DNA from: Gyromitra esculenta
Lineage: Eukaryota > Ascomycota > Pezizomycetes > Pezizales > Discinaceae
Length of the DNA: 64,000 nucleotides
Direction of reading: 5' to 3'
Assembly: GCA_038503075.1 (NCBI GenBank)
Contig: JBCAML010000007.1
Location: 1,426,001-1,490,000, forward strand
Of the stretch, positions 21,967-35,675 are shown in pieces. How positions within the stretch are numbered: position 1 is the stretch's first letter; each line of letters begins with the position of its first letter. The position numbers and the translations under genes were made by a program. Under the pieces are notes generated by a model. The model was given only the letters and a program-made list of their open reading frames with translations. It was not told the origin of the DNA and did no database searches.

Positions 21967-23501
21967 TTATGTTCCGAGGCGCTTGGCACCCTTGTTGATT
22001 CCAGCAACTGCAAAATAAACCGTTAGCATGGCTGTATTTCAGATAAACGAAGGGGGGTAGATCCATACCATCCCACCACCGGGGCATGCAAGAGTAAGAA
22101 TTCGTGTCAAAGTTAGTGTTGCGATTGCAGAGACATCTTCCAGATGTATGAGATTCATCGTCCTGTGGGCATCTTGCGCATGGCGGATGCGAATATCCAA
22201 AATCCGCAAAATGGTGAATTTTATCCTTCGGTGCAAATAGCCCAACGCCCATACTATGCACAGGTGCATCACCCCACCTCTCGTAAAAAAACCCACCGGT
22301 GCTATCCAGATATTCGAAATATTTAGTGTATGCCTCGTCGCGATAAAAGTTCAAGCTAGCTATCTCAAAATTGCTCCAGAAATGGCAAAGGTTGTAATCG
22401 CCGTTAATCTCCTTATCGTCTGGAGCGGTAGCCTTAGCACCATCCACGAGGAAATCGAGCGAATTGTTGGCAGCGAGGTATTGCGGATTGCGGCGGACGA
22501 ATTCCTTTGTGCGAGACCAGAGGGTTTTGATAGTGGCTTCGAATTCATACATGGTGATCACGAAACCGTATATCTTTTTGTTGGTGCGCATGAAGGTAAA
22601 GGGGTCACTGTCACGGATAGCGATTAGTGGCTGAATGACGCGATATGAAGGGAAACCAAAACATGGGACTAACTATTCGATATCGCAGTAGAGCTCGATA
22701 CCTGGCTCAACACGCCAGTACCAGTCATATTTCTTCATAACTTCCATATTATAGAAAAATCCTATGTGATGTTAGATCCATTTTCGAAGTGCACTTGAAG
22801 AAGATCGAATAATCGAACCTGAGTTGAATCGGCACATATGTCTGTAAGACAGAGACCCTCCGTAAATAATGTTTTGTCTAGTCATTTCTGCCATTTCCTG
22901 CTTCACCATAGTCACGTTGACATTTGGTGGAATTGACCAACACTCTTTCGATATCACTTGGTATTCCACCGGACCACTAGCCATTCCCGTCGTGTATTCA
23001 ATAAACTGTCCCCAGCGTTAGAACCCATGACCAAAAAAAATATGCTGCCTATTAATGGTTTTGCGGACTGACCTCCTTCGTAAACGGCTTATCGTTCAAA
23101 AAAGTCCATGGGTAATGAAATTTCCTATTAAACCGATCTTCTACACTTCTCATCGATGATAATGCTTCCCTAATCTCTCTATTCCTCACAAGCATGACCA
23201 GAGTCGCCTTTTCAGTCCCGTTCCTCTGGAGCTCAGCCCCGTTTGGACATTGTTCGAAATTTGGTTCAGTTTGCTCTACAATTTGTATATTCTCCAACTT
23301 CGGGGCTGCAGCCATCGATTGTTGTAGTCTATCGTTTAAAGCCTTTCGTAGCTCGGTGCTGGAATAGAAATTGTATAAGATAGCGAATACGGCAAGAGAG
23401 AAGAATATCCTGGCAAATGTTCGCTTGCTGGCAAGACGAGTGTATAGTGCACCAGCAGCGTCTGGCTTTCGCCATAGCTTAAGTCGCTCGACACCTGTCA
23501 T
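21967..23501 (-). CDS. KRE2/MNT1-family alpha-1,2-mannosyltransferase (GT15)
   Basis: Five minus-strand exons (23073-23501, 22819-23005, 22674-22761, 22069-22607, 21967-22007) give 427 residues, the usual size for the family. The chosen ATG at 23501 gives a short basic cytoplasmic tail and a signal anchor at residues about 30-47, as expected of a Golgi type II membrane enzyme; ATG at 23642 would place the anchor unusually deep. The catalytic region contains [49 protein letters not shown] and the hallmark [13 protein letters not shown], which holds the conserved Glu. These enzymes extend O- and N-linked mannan using GDP-mannose and Mn2+. One intron has the weaker donor GTTCGA, supported by frame and by family sequence on both sides. 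No lesion is seen. Confidence 0.93.
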
Positions 23502-23789
23502 GGTGAAGCGTAACCTGTATGAAACGAAACGAAAACCAAGGCCCTCGGTTTCGTAGAGTAAGGGCGGAAGAAAATAAACAAGTAGGTAGCCTAGGGTAGA
23601 GAGGCTCTCGAACGAATTATATAGTTTGGGTCTTCTATTCACAACCCGTTATAAGGAGCCGGCCTAGTTAAAAGTATTTTGGGTGAAGAGATTATTATAG
23701 GATTATAATATTGTGCCGCCGTAATGCCATGCGACCTAAGAGGCGGAATCCAAGTGATATATATGGAGTCTTGGATGTGAACAAGCTTT

Positions 23790-24471
23790 TCAAAGGCACA
23801 CACACCACACCTGCCACCAGCCCCGATTCAGGAGCAGCCCAAATCCTGGCACAGTTGGCGGTCGCGGGTAGGACTTGCCGAACAGGCCAATCGCCGCATC
23901 AATTTCCGGAAGAGATGACGCGGGGATCAGGAGTGGTGTGGTGACGAAGTGTCGAATCAATTCCTGGTCAGCATTGATTCCCCAATACATAATCGCGGAA
24001 CCCCCAGCTTGGGATGCTAGGTAGGACCAGCGTGTTCTATTTTTTCCTTTGATTTTCTCTTTCATATTAGCGAAATGCTGCGCGCTGGGGTGATAGATTG
24101 TACTGTGCACATACGAGTTGCTGTAACAGTTTAGAGGGTTCTCTATTCCTGCGTTGCGAGACGGCTTACATTGTGGGGGACGCGCGTTCCTGTATTCACC
24201 ACCGGCCAAAGGCCCCGAGGCAAATGGCATATTGTATGCGGCCTAGTACTCTAACTGTGACGTCGAATCCTGGGCCAGATAAGGCGAAGAGCCTCCCCGC
24301 CCTTTTCGGTTGGGTTTCAAAATCCGGATAAACCGGCGTCGCACCAAGATTCGTCATCGTATCGACCCCTGATAGACTCCCTGTGCCAAACTCAACACCA
24401 CTAGGTATCGTGGCTGTGGACCACCAAGCCTCCGAATTAAGCACACCAGTTGGCTTCAATGCCTTCATCAC
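23790..24471 (-). other. Overlapping minus-strand ORFs, possible unrecognised or decayed gene
   Basis: Two ORFs (24196-24471 and 23790-24230) overlap in different frames and together span about 680 nt. A candidate acceptor (ACAG near 24190) could join them. The translations contain long open stretches such as GFDVTVRVLG and SAIMYWGINADQELIRH, but I recognise no family. No signal peptide or clear start is visible. It may be a short intron-containing gene, a relic, or chance. Confidence 0.25.
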
Positions 24472-24479
24472 AATGCTCT

Positions 24480-27400
24480 GATACTCTCCTCTACAAAAAT
24501 GCGCGTCTCATTTCAAGTGCAGCAGCGTGTGTGCGTCCAATATAATGCACGTTAGTCCAGGTTCGATACAACCATGCTGCTTCCGCCTCTTCAGTTCGCT
24601 GTAGTAACATCCGTAGATTCTTCAAATCCCATCCCACGAAGCAGGGAGGGACAACCACCTCCATGAAGAGAAATAAACAATTCTAAGTTTCAGCTCAAGC
24701 TCTGAACATGGAGAACCCATCCACTCAAGTCGTGGAACCTAAAGAGAATATTCATATACAGGGCTTCCGAGGGGGGATTCGCTAAATGAGAGATCGCCCA
24801 ATACCGTTTCAAGCAAAGGAAATTGGTCATCGTAGGAAACCCGGAATATGTTGATCTCTTGTTCCTCTTTCCCGGATTGCGACTCCTTAGAACGATGCCT
24901 GAGGTTGTCAAACTCCGTGCTAGATTCCCATAGTCAAAGCAAAGGACCCCCTGAAGATCTTTTTTTTGAGCATACGCAGCTTCTATAGGGCTTCTAGCGA
25001 AGGCTTACGAGTTCTAGTGTTGGGATATTGCGGATTGCGGATTGCGCCATGCGTAAAGAGCTCTTCTACCCATGGTACCTACATGTAGTAGCATCGACCA
25101 TCAATCTCACGATGGAGCTAAATATATCAATAACCCTCTTAATCTGCATATCCACGGTGCTCAGACACCAAATCTACACAAAAAACTCTACAGCGGTGGA
25201 CAAGATGCCTCGGTCCGGAATAAGTGTACAGACAATTTCAAATTTCCCCATCATCTGACTACTAGTGATTCTCGCTCTATACTCAATACTTCATTTAGTC
25301 AGATGCAGAAAGATTAATGTTAGCCAATGGATTTGTGCTCGTCCTATCAGATTTTTCATGAATATTATGACCCTATATCGGCCCGCTGGGCCACGTCTCC
25401 GCAAAAAAAAGGCATTATCACATGGAAGATCGGCGCGAGAAGAAACTAGACAACTATTATTTAGACAGTACGAAAGCGATCAATCGGTGTCTTATTTGAT
25501 GAGTTAGAAATTATGGGACACCCTTGGTCAAGGACCTGGTAAAGCTATATATGCATGATGTTTGTGGGGTCGGAAAAACCCAGCAAAGGATGTTTTGGGT
25601 AACCCCGATACAGTTGTTTATTAAGCCGCCTCTTCACGCCGGAATTGGAAACGTGGTGTGCAGTATCGGAGAAGGGTCAAATAATCCCGAAGGTTACCAT
25701 AACCCTTGTATCGGTAGATCGAATACCAATGTGTGAAGATATCTTCAAAACAGATTTCCCACCCCCTTGCGGCTTCCGAGTTCAAGCCATTAGCGACTTT
25801 CTTCCAATAGCATGAACCATAGACGGTCCTATTTCTGCCATCTTACGACTCCCAACCATTCTCTCATGAAGGCTTAAAATACATACGTATACCCTACCAC
25901 CCACCAGCGAACTCCGTGCGTTACGCACCACCTTGGCGGAAAGCTCCGGATGTCAGACGAGAAGTGGTAAGGCTGGAATTATCTCTCCTTGAAACGTGTG
26001 CAGGGATACTTGTGAAGTGCTTCGTTTTCCCCGCACAAAACACCGATGAAAAGAGAAAATAAATCAATAAAAAAAACCGTTGGACTTAGACCAGGGTAGG
26101 TAAAGCAGAACTTGTTTCGTTTCCGTCGGAAGTTTGGTGTTTCTTGGAAATTGATTGGCGGGCTTATCTACAGACAGGATTTTTTGAGATGGTTCACTAT
26201 CAGGTTGGAGTTTGACAGGAAGTCTACTAGCGGAGTTACTTCGGGTAGCGAGATCCCGTACCGTTTCTCGACATTCAACACTTGAAAACTTGTTCCAGAG
26301 ATGTATCTTTTCCGCGCAGCAACAGCGCACACGTAATGTGCATCAAAGCGGCTAAAGCGACATGGGACAAGCGAAACGCAAAGTGCTGCCGACGTCTCCA
26401 GCACAAAAAGTTTGAGAGCATAGTTCCCCTACTTCAAAATAGTAACGACACCTAGGCAAACGACCAGCGTAGGAATCCAGAGCACGTACCTAAATGTCCT
26501 CCACCCTGAGACACGGCGCACACGAGTGACATATCATGATTTGTTCATCCTACGCGCGTACAGGTACTCCTTAACCGTGGTAAAGGCAGACCCCTCAGAC
26601 ACCTAGCCCTTCATTGGCTACAGATCTTCTAGGCCGAGGTATCATACAACTCCCGTTCATATACCACAGGTGGGTTGTGCAGAAAGCCGTTGAGGGCCGC
26701 TGGTGCTATAGTAGTGTTGTTTTTACTTTTGAAGAGATTTCCAAGTTCCCTACTGCTGGGGATTAGGCACTATGGAGCGTTAGTTGTGTTTTCAAATTCT
26801 CGCAAAAACCGCGTGATTTTTGGCCTGGCCCTTAAATGTTGAAATTAAAAGCACGACGAAGACAGACCGCGCGTAGCTAGTATCCAAGGTGTTCCGTACT
26901 GCAAACTTTCGGTAAGAAAAAGTGACTAAGTTGGTGTGAGATAGTCTTGTTTTCTTACTAGTTCGTTGGGTCTATTTTAGATAAACCGAAGTCGATAAGT
27001 CTGCCGCCTTAAAAATTACCTAGTTCTTCAAGTACGAGTTGCACTTCCGGGTCGTGGCTGGTGACCGTGGTTGTGTGGCGTACGTACTAGAGGACGAGTG
27101 AGACTATATGAAGCCATTTCTGAGGAATTTTTCTACAGAAGCCGAGGATTTTTGTGGGAGCGAGAATTAATGAATCTACAAGCATTTTGGAGTTGTTTGG
27201 CATACCAAAGTTTACCTTTTACTTATTATATTAGTCATTTGGTGACTCAATAAGTGATTCTCTCGGCATTGCATGATATGAAGTACTGGGCTGATCGCTA
27301 TGTTAATCCTCACACTCGCAAATGGTTTGAATATACCATTTAAACATTATTTGAGTATAAGTAGTTGCCTCGCGATCAATACGTGTATCTATAGTACCGA

Positions 27401-29475
27401 AAAAGGGGATGCAACTGGTACATCATACGTATGTGTGGCATTCTAAAAAAAAAAGACAGGGCCGCTAATGTAGATATGGTAGTTCTCTAGAGCCGAGCCT
27501 ACATTTTTCAATAATACAGTAGCAGATTCACCCATTTTCTCGTACTATAGATGTGTAATAATATGCTGGGCTAATGGTAAATCTGAAACCCCCAACCGAA
27601 AAGCTTAAGGGTCGCAATTCATCAAACCCCTAATTTAAAGACTAAATATATAACCTACTAGTAAGTTTGAGAATAAAAGTAAGACTTTAAAATCTCTCCA
27701 TTTTTTAAGGAGTGAAACTGTATGGCTGGCCGGTGACCGTAAGGTTTAAGCTTATGATTGGGAAGTACGAAGTTGTAGTAACATTCTCTGTTTTTAAGTT
27801 GAGGTATAGGTTTCGGATTCCTTGCATGTAGTGAAACGTGTTGTTGGATCAATGACGTTAGAGATGTTTATATTAAGGATCCTTAAGCTATACGCTACAG
27901 ATTATACGATATATTCAAAACTTTTGCTGCGTAGTTTAAGTTAGTAAATCTGAAATCCCCGTCATATGGCTATAGTATTTGCTCTACCTCTAACGAGCAC
28001 TCACCATACATAATATATTAGCACTGCTGATCGCGAAGTTATTCCTAGAGGCAACCCGAGATCTACATTTTCATCAAACTTTCTAGTTCATCAAGCACTA
28101 TAATGCTCCTGCTGCCAAATATCTGAGCTTTCACAAATGGTCACTGGTTAGGGCAGGGCTATGGTTTAGTTTTACTCGCCAATTGCAATATTGCGATACG
28201 CGCTTTCGCGTCTCTGGTCCACCTATTAAATCTGTAACGATTGGCTTTCAAACCCCTATATCTAGGTCACACAAAAGCCAGCTCAATCGGTTCCGAGGAA
28301 CATATATTGTGTGGAGAGAAGTGGTTAATATATAAAGCTTGGTAGCTCTTCAATAAGAAGTTCGATTGAGGAGACGAGTCAGGTTTAGAGATCCTGGATA
28401 GTCCGTTGATAGATACGTGCTAATTCACATGTATTTCTCCTCAGCCAAGGACAAACTTAACGGGTGGGGCCGAACCTTTCTCTCAGCGGCTAGCATCGGG
28501 CAGGGCTCGTGATTCTTGACCTCTATTATACTAAATTAGTTATTGTTTTTCGTGGTATTTCTTACTATTGAGATGTAGAAGCATGACAAAAGTCCGTGTG
28601 ATAAGAAAGTGGTGATTCGGGGGTTGTACCGTAGAGGAAGGTGTACTTGATGCTAAGAATTCTGTAGGAACGCACGTGCACCCCGGAGTTGGCCATGGAA
28701 CATGGATCGGAGGATCACGATCAGATTAGTGAATTGTGCTATACTCTAACGTGCATATACGCGTATCGTGGGGTTATGACGAGCCCAGACATAGTTTAAG
28801 ATACTACCCTACATAGGACGAGATTTCCTATACTGGCTAATCGTCTAGAAGCTTATTTCAACCTTCGGGGACTACTGTCGAGATAACTTTGCACTACTTA
28901 TTTATCCTGCAGGAAGTGCTACCGCTTAGGCAGGTGCTCTCTTACAGTTGTCGACTTGAGTCCGAAAGTTTATTTACTATCTACTTCGCAACTTCCCAAT
29001 AAGCCCAATTTCAACTCTACAATCCTAGAATATTTGCATCCAATATTCGGCGCGGGAGCCAATAATTTGAGATATGTTGCGGGATAAGCCGCACGCCGAT
29101 AGTAAGATTGATTTCCACCCTGGCTGCCCTCATACAAAGAATTGGTATGTGCTCATACTAGGCCAAGATGGGGTGGCTCAAGTTCTTATTTTCTCTTTGT
29201 CCAATCTTAGGCAAAATATACTTGTTAAAAGGATTTGAGCAAGCGACAAACCATCGGATGAACAGTTCCCATATAGGTAATAAGATAGAGATCAAGCTTA
29301 AGATATATGTTGATTGGTTATTCCCGGTAATTCGCCTTTGACACCTGCCGTGTGTGGATTTGGTTCATCATGATCTCTAGAGTCCACGTAAAATTTAGGT
29401 ACCCAAAACTCCATAAAAGCCCCCAGGACGATCTTCTATTACTACTGCCTCTGATAATTAGTAGTGTAGTTCAAA
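24480..29475. other. Gene-poor 5-kb stretch
   Basis: I find no ORF above about 90 codons with recognisable features, and many stops in all frames. Sequence similar to GGTAAATCTGAAACCCC occurs near 27576 and again near 27945 (diverged). No clear transposon ends, tRNA or tandem array is seen. It could be old repeat-derived DNA. Confidence 0.5.
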
Positions 29476-30980
29476 ATGAAGCTATCTACGAATGCCATCA
29501 CAGCCCTCCTCCTCGCAGCGGTGGCTTATGCGCTTCCTGCGAAAGTAACCTACGATGGTACTAGAGTTCTTCGTATCGAGACTAGCGACAGCACGGAAGC
29601 CGCTGAGGGCTTGAAAAGAGTCCTTACTGACCTCAAGCTGCCATTATGGACTGAGGAGGTAGTGCCAAATATGCATGTTGATTTTGAAGTTCCCAAAGAC
29701 AAATTCGTTGTTTTTGAGAAGGCAATCGCTGGAAAGTTCGTTTATTCAACGATGCACGAAGACTTAGGAGCATCTATCAGGGATGAAAGTAGTAGCTTTG
29801 GTACTTACGATGGTGTGTGTTATTTTTACTGTTGTATCTAATCTCTACCTGGAATAATTCAAGACGCAATTGTGTGTTTCGCTAACCCTCAATCGATTGC
29901 TTAGTTAAAACTCAAGCTGTCGACTCGTCGTGGTTCAATGCGTACCATCCATATGCAGACCACCTGACCTGGCTCAACCAGCTTGCTGCCAAATACCCCA
30001 GCAACAGCGAGATTATCACTGCTGGTTCCTCTTATCAAGGACAAGCAATAACAGGAATTCACATCTACGGCAGTGGCGGAAAAGGCAGCAAGCCTGCAGT
30101 CATCTTCCACGGTACAGTTCATGCTCGAGAATGGATCACTACCATGACCACAGAGTACGTTGCATATACTCTGCTCAACAACTACGCCAATTCCACGGAA
30201 ATCAAAGAATATGTTGATAAGTATGACTATTACATCTTCCCGGTCGTGAACCCTGATGGCTTCTCATACACCCAAACCACCCAGCGGCTGTGGAGAAAGA
30301 ACAGACAGCCTACTTCTGGAAGCACCTGTATTGGACACGACATTAACCGTAACTGGAATTCGTACTGGGCTACTACCGGAGGAGCATCAACGGATCCATG
30401 TGATGAGACATTCAAGGGTATAGATAACTCATCCTATTGCTTTAATTTAGGTTGGTGGGTTGATCGAGGCGTTTTTTTTGTTTATAGGAGCTTCTGCCGG
30501 AGACACCCCCGAGTACAAGGGTCTTTCAGCTTTCCAGAACACTCTCGCTGCTAAACCCGCCGGCGCAAAACTTTACATCGACTGGCATTCTTACAGCCAA
30601 CTTTTCATGTCCCGTATAACTCACCCGTATCCTAAATCACAGATCAGACAAACTAACACACCCATAAAGCATACGGCTACTCTTGTACCGCGGTTCCTGT
30701 CGATAACACAGAGCTCGTATCACTCGCACGTGGCGCGGCAGCAGCTATTAAATCCGTCTACGGTACGACGTTCGCAGCTGGTCCTATTTGCTCAACTATC
30801 TATAAAGCTACCGGCAGCAGCGTGGATTACTCGTATGATGTGAGCAAGATTAAGTATAGCTTCACTACGGAGCTGAGAGATACTGGCGCCAATGGGTTTG
30901 TTTTGCCTGCGAATCAGATTGTTCCTAGTGGAATTGAATCGTGGGCAGCTGTCAAGTATCTGCTAGCGAACATGAAGTAA
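29476..30980 (+). CDS. Secreted zinc metallocarboxypeptidase (M14A)
   Basis: Four exons (29476-29812, 29905-30417, 30488-30613, 30670-30980) give 428 residues. A signal peptide (residues 1-20, MKLSTNAITALLLAAVAYA) precedes an activation propeptide of about 95 residues. The peptidase domain has the zinc site HAREW (His185, Glu188), the third ligand in DWHSYSQLF, the substrate-binding DINRNW, and the general base in TELRDTG. The set is complete, so the enzyme should remove C-terminal residues from extracellular peptides after propeptide cleavage. Frame is held across all introns, and family sequence (FKG|ASAGDTPEYKG, FMS|PYGYSC) is rebuilt at each junction. It is isolated between gene-poor regions. 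Confidence 0.94.
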
Positions 30981-32999
30981 ATACAAATATACACGTGTTG
31001 GGGGTGAGAGAAGAGTAAAGGAGAGAAAGGTTTTTTAATTTTATATTGTATCTATGATCATGACCGAATGGATAAGGAATGAGATAAATGATTATAGAAT
31101 CTACTTTTACTTCGATTCGATGATTGGGTTTCTTGATCGTATAACTAACGTATGTTTCGATGATTGCATCTGCCAACAGGCAGCAATTACGCCCTGAGCG
31201 GTCGATATGATGATCTTTTATTGGTGCCTTGTACATACTGTGCGCTATTTTACACGGATAAGGTAAGGAGTTCACCAACAGACTCGGAGGACGAGAGTAT
31301 TTCCTTAAATACTGCTTCCGGGTCTCCAACAAACTGCGCCGAATCTCCCAACAGCGGTGTCCCGTACTCACACCCGTATCACCATAAGTCACTCGGCTAA
31401 TTCTCAGTCGATCAAATGTAGAGCACCCAAAACCCAGGAACCGGCTGCATATATTAACCCCATGCCGTCGTCTATAACAACACGATTTGAGGACATATTT
31501 GTCCCCAATCTAAATACCTCTTCTGTACTTGTTATAAAATATTAACCGTAACTTTAATCCCTCCACGGAAAATATCAAATTAAACAGGACAGGTAGATGT
31601 ATAAGGGGTAGTATTGAAGTCACCCATACTGTTCATAACAGGATTTTATGGATTGCCAAAGTTAGCTGTGTTTTAGGGCAGCCACACCAAAATATGCAAC
31701 CAAAGCAGAGCTTAATATTAGAAAAATATATATTACCTCTAAGAGCTTTATAACCTTCTTCACAACCTGGAAGGGATTTGAGCTGGAAGTATTGGTTATG
31801 ACGATATTAATTTTTCTAAACGATGGTGGGGGGTTTTTTTTGCACAAATCCTTTAAAACGGAGAGATTTTGTATAGCAGCAACCCCAAATAAACCTGATG
31901 CGCTACAATGCAGCCTTTTTTCTCTCTCTGAATTGTATAAAAATATATTAATTGCTTCTATCAAAGTTCTCTATCGATATATTAATCTCTAGGTCTACTA
32001 GTATGTTGTTTAAGATTTTAAAAAGATAAAAAAACCCGGTAGACCTGAAGAGTCTCTTGTGCTCTCATACCAAATAGCCAATACTTAGCCTACTAACTCA
32101 ATACAACACTCTCTAATAAGGCTAGAAAATCGAAAAATAAGATTCCATAATGATCAAGAAGCTTATTTGAAGAGTAAAGTAATTAGTCATGGAGAGTGAC
32201 TTTGGAGGTATGTAATTGAAGTGGTATATTGTGTATAGTTGCTAAGAAATTCGCAACGGACGATAGGACGGTAATATTAGTTTACTAAACAGGGACGCTT
32301 ATGGTGATTAGTAGAAACCCCACCCCCCCAGCTCTAACCGAGTACGCATTAATCGTCGGAAACAACATTCGTATTCCCTTTTTGGAGACTCAGCCTTACT
32401 GATGTTATTAAATAAGAGTCTTCGCTAGAAGGGCCTGGGCCGGTTAAGCTTTTTGGCTGGAATGTGACGCGGTATATATAATCCGAACGCAGGATTCAAG
32501 GACAACGGCAATGCGCAACTACATGTAATCACACAATTCTAAAACAAGATCAGGCCATGAGGAATATGAGGTCCTAGTCCCGGATATACGGAGAACCATG
32601 TACTATATTTATATGGTGGGTTGGGGAATTTTTAGATCAGGCTACAAAATTGTATGGCTGTAATTAATTGGCGGAGAATCCAACCGTAAGACGACGATCT
32701 TGATGAGTGTTGCTGACAATATACTAAGCATGTTGCACTATTCATACGGTATCGGATGTTTTTTTCATAATAACCGTATAATCAACATAAAGGTATGTAC
32801 ATATTTAAGAGCCAATTTCCCATCCTAGTATTCCAATCTCCTTGTTCCCCGTCCCGCATGTCGATCGTAGTATACGTATTTACTCCTACATTGCTATATC
32901 CGCACGAATGATTATTGTTAGCACAAGTTTAATTGGCTAAGTTCAAGAACATAATCGAGAGAAAACCACTCACCACGCTGCTTCCTAGGCTCCAAACCC
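30981..32999. other. AT-rich intergenic region
   Basis: No gene is supported. ORFs at 30952-31392 and 31662-31964 (minus) lack motifs; the second is rich in Lys/Ile/Leu as expected of AT-rich noncoding DNA. I see no repeat boundaries. Confidence 0.5.
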
Positions 33000-33350
33000 C
33001 TATTGGCAAGGCAATATGATCTCCCCACCACACACTGTTGTGAAGGTGTTGAACTGATACTCCGGTAGCACGGACATGGTAGTCGCATTGCAATACAGCT
33101 GTTGCTTATCCCACCCAGCAAGGGGACAGGTGCGTAGACAGCATGACACAACCGACGGCTGCTTGGTGCGTGGGAACCAGGCGAACGACCGGATAGTGTT
33201 GTTCAAATGGTACACGCCGGTGCTGGTGAGTATGGTTGAGTTTCCAACGAAATCTTGCGTATCCCAACCTATAAAGATGTTTGTAACGTCTGCGGATACG
33301 GTTTGGAAACCGACCAATGCGGTGGCGATGAGGGCGGTGGAGAAACGCAT
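33000..33350 (-). CDS. Small secreted cysteine-rich protein
   Basis: A single-exon ORF encodes 116 residues. Residues 1-20 form a clear signal peptide (MRFSTALIATALVGFQTVSA) with likely cleavage before DVTN. The mature part of about 96 residues has six cysteines (SCCLRTC, YCN, VCGG, LPC), enough for three disulphides, and several N-glycosylation sequons. A TATA-like element lies about 120 nt upstream. I do not recognise the family. Size and cysteine content are typical of fungal small secreted proteins, some of which act as effectors, but no function can be assigned. Confidence 0.65.
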   Translation of the reverse strand: MRFSTALIATALVGFQTVSADVTNIFIGWDTQDFVGNSTILTSTGVYHLNNTIRSFAWFPRTKQPSVVSCCLRTCPLAGWDKQQLYCNATTMSVLPEYQFNTFTTVCGGEIILPCQ

Positions 33351-35675
33351 GATGGCTATCTGAGGGATGGAGTGAGAGTACTGAGAACGGTTTGTATAGA
33401 CTGGGAGTTCTTGGGGGCTTGGAGGTGGATGGCGAGGAAGTGACTGGTAAGAGCAAGAGGAAGTTCTAGAGTTTTTATACCTCGAAGAACAAACGATCAG
33501 CGATCAAGTAATCAGAAGTAGTTATCTGCCTCCAGCTTCAATTACAATTGAAAAAGTAAATTAGCCGGACTTGTGCAAAAGCTAACTGCCTATTGTTAAT
33601 TGGCGAGCATCCGACATTCCGACAGTGGTACGGCATAAGGGGAACTGCTCAAGTTTGTGGTTCCGTAAACGATTCCCATGTGCTCTCGAAGAGTATAGGC
33701 AGCCCATGCCTATCTCCGTGACGCCTGCCAGGGGGATTAGCAGCCAGCATGTAGTGGAACGAAGGCAGATATCTAACGCGATGAAGATAGCAGAACAGCC
33801 GATAAAGGCACCACAGATAAGATAAACTATGGGTGATAAGTTTTGAAAGACTGGAGTTCAATCCTGAGCCCTATTCATTGTGGGGATGTCCAGTGATTTT
33901 CAGTGGCTGATAACAGGAGTCACTGAAATATCAACGGCATGGAATCCTAAGAGATAGGTTTCTTGGTGGATCCTAACTGCTTCCTGGGGATGGTCTCTGA
34001 GTGACATAAGATGTGCGAAGTCTAGATTGAGGCAACAGAAACAGAGGTGTACTGTATGGATGTTTCGCTGAGACAAGCAGACTAGGCTAGGAGTTTGTTT
34101 TTGCTAATTTATGAGGGCAAGAACTTGATTCTCGGCAGTCCCGAGACTTGCATTCAATTAAACAACCTAATTTTCACCTAGCGGAAAAGTTAGACAGATG
34201 TTTGGTACAACATGATGATCCTGGGGTAGAAGCTGCTCTCGTGCATCAGTTCTTCATTTAGTTATTACTTATCCCCAGCAGCATGTACGTATCTACTCGC
34301 TAGGATTAACCAAAAGAGTAGCCCTTAATACCAATAGCGATATAAGTCTTCAGTTGAGACCTAGTGCGCCTCATATATGTATACGTGGTGGAAGGAGCAA
34401 ACGGAACCGGTGTGAGAAGCGGTGAGCGATGTTGGGAGTTTGTGTAACCACTCAAACATCTCTGAATGTCTCTGTTCGAATAGTGACCTCAGACTCGTGA
34501 TGTAGGATCCTACCTAGAAGCTTATCTCCGGACTCGAAATTTAAGCAAATTCGTTTAGCTAGGAGTGCTGAAGCATTCTTAGCAGATTGTTGATCGAATT
34601 TCGAAGATCTGCTTAATCTCGAAGTTGCTGGCTACACAAAAATAGAATACACATTCAGGCAGCATCAACCCGGAACGTAAGAGAGGGTTTGAGGGTTACA
34701 CACATCTCATCGGTGGCTTTGCTCGTCCTGTGGATCGTCGATGGATAAAAACGCAGACTTCTATCACAGAGTGATAATTGATGAAGTTTACAGTAATTCT
34801 GTACCACAGTACTTGGGTGTTTATTAAATACTGGGAAATTTTGCAATAAGTTGCGCGCGCTCCATCCCTTGAAGGAACCAAATCAGCTACAGCGACGAAG
34901 AGACAATGGTAGCCAGACACACTATATATATTTGGCTATGGAGTGGAGATTGGCTCGTGATTTGATCGGTTCTGTTTATTTGGAGCTGTGGTTGGCGGGG
35001 TGTGGCATGTTGACACATTCCCCAGTATTTAGTGGATGCCTTAGCACCACGCCGTTTTATCACCTCGTACCTGCACAAGGATGCTGGTATCTCGCTTCCT
35101 GTAAAATTTGCCGGCACCGCTCACTGCAAGATGCTGTACTTACCTCATTATGCAACACGGTTGAGTAGAAATTGATCCTGGAAGAAGGCATAAGCAGAGA
35201 TCCGTCTTTATGGTATTTCTTATTGGCAGCCACCCGGAGGTCTTGGAGCCAGGAAACAGAATGTGTTGAGCCAGCGTTGAAAAGTCCCAGCGTTGGTGAT
35301 GCTTATCGGCAACAGGCACCCTGTCTGAGTTACCAGTGGCATGGGGTCTGGGCAGCGTCGTTTCCAGACTGGAGGTCTGTCATGTTCCAGATAGTGTCTC
35401 AGTCGCCCACCCAGCACGAGCCCTGTGAGACACGACGTGAGGATCTTGGTGCTGCTGTCTTCGTGTCCCTCTCCTAGCCCAAGACATGCCCAAAATTCAT
35501 ACGCGTCTCCCCTCACTTCCCCTCATCGCTCCCATCCCCCCTTGTCCCGCGATACACCCTCTTGTCTTTCCATCCTTTACTTGCATCGGCATCGACATAG
35601 TCCTCGGGAACTTTTGGGAGACACGGATCCACGGCCCTTCCATCGCACCGCTCCTCCGGAGTCACCTCACCCACC
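33351..35675. other. Intergenic, no supported gene
   Basis: Short overlapping ORFs on both strands have no motifs. The last 200 nt before 35676 are C-rich and pyrimidine-rich and probably form the promoter and 5' leader of the SRA-domain gene. Confidence 0.5.
33472..33479 (-). promoter_or_regulatory. TATA-like box upstream of the small secreted protein
   Basis: TATAAAAA on the minus strand, about 120 nt upstream of the ATG at 33350. Position suits a core promoter for a regulated secreted-protein gene. Confidence 0.45.

Noticed and set aside
31662..31964. 100-codon Lys/Ile-rich minus ORF
   Set aside because: Composition is what AT-rich noncoding DNA gives; no domain or signal peptide pattern that holds up.
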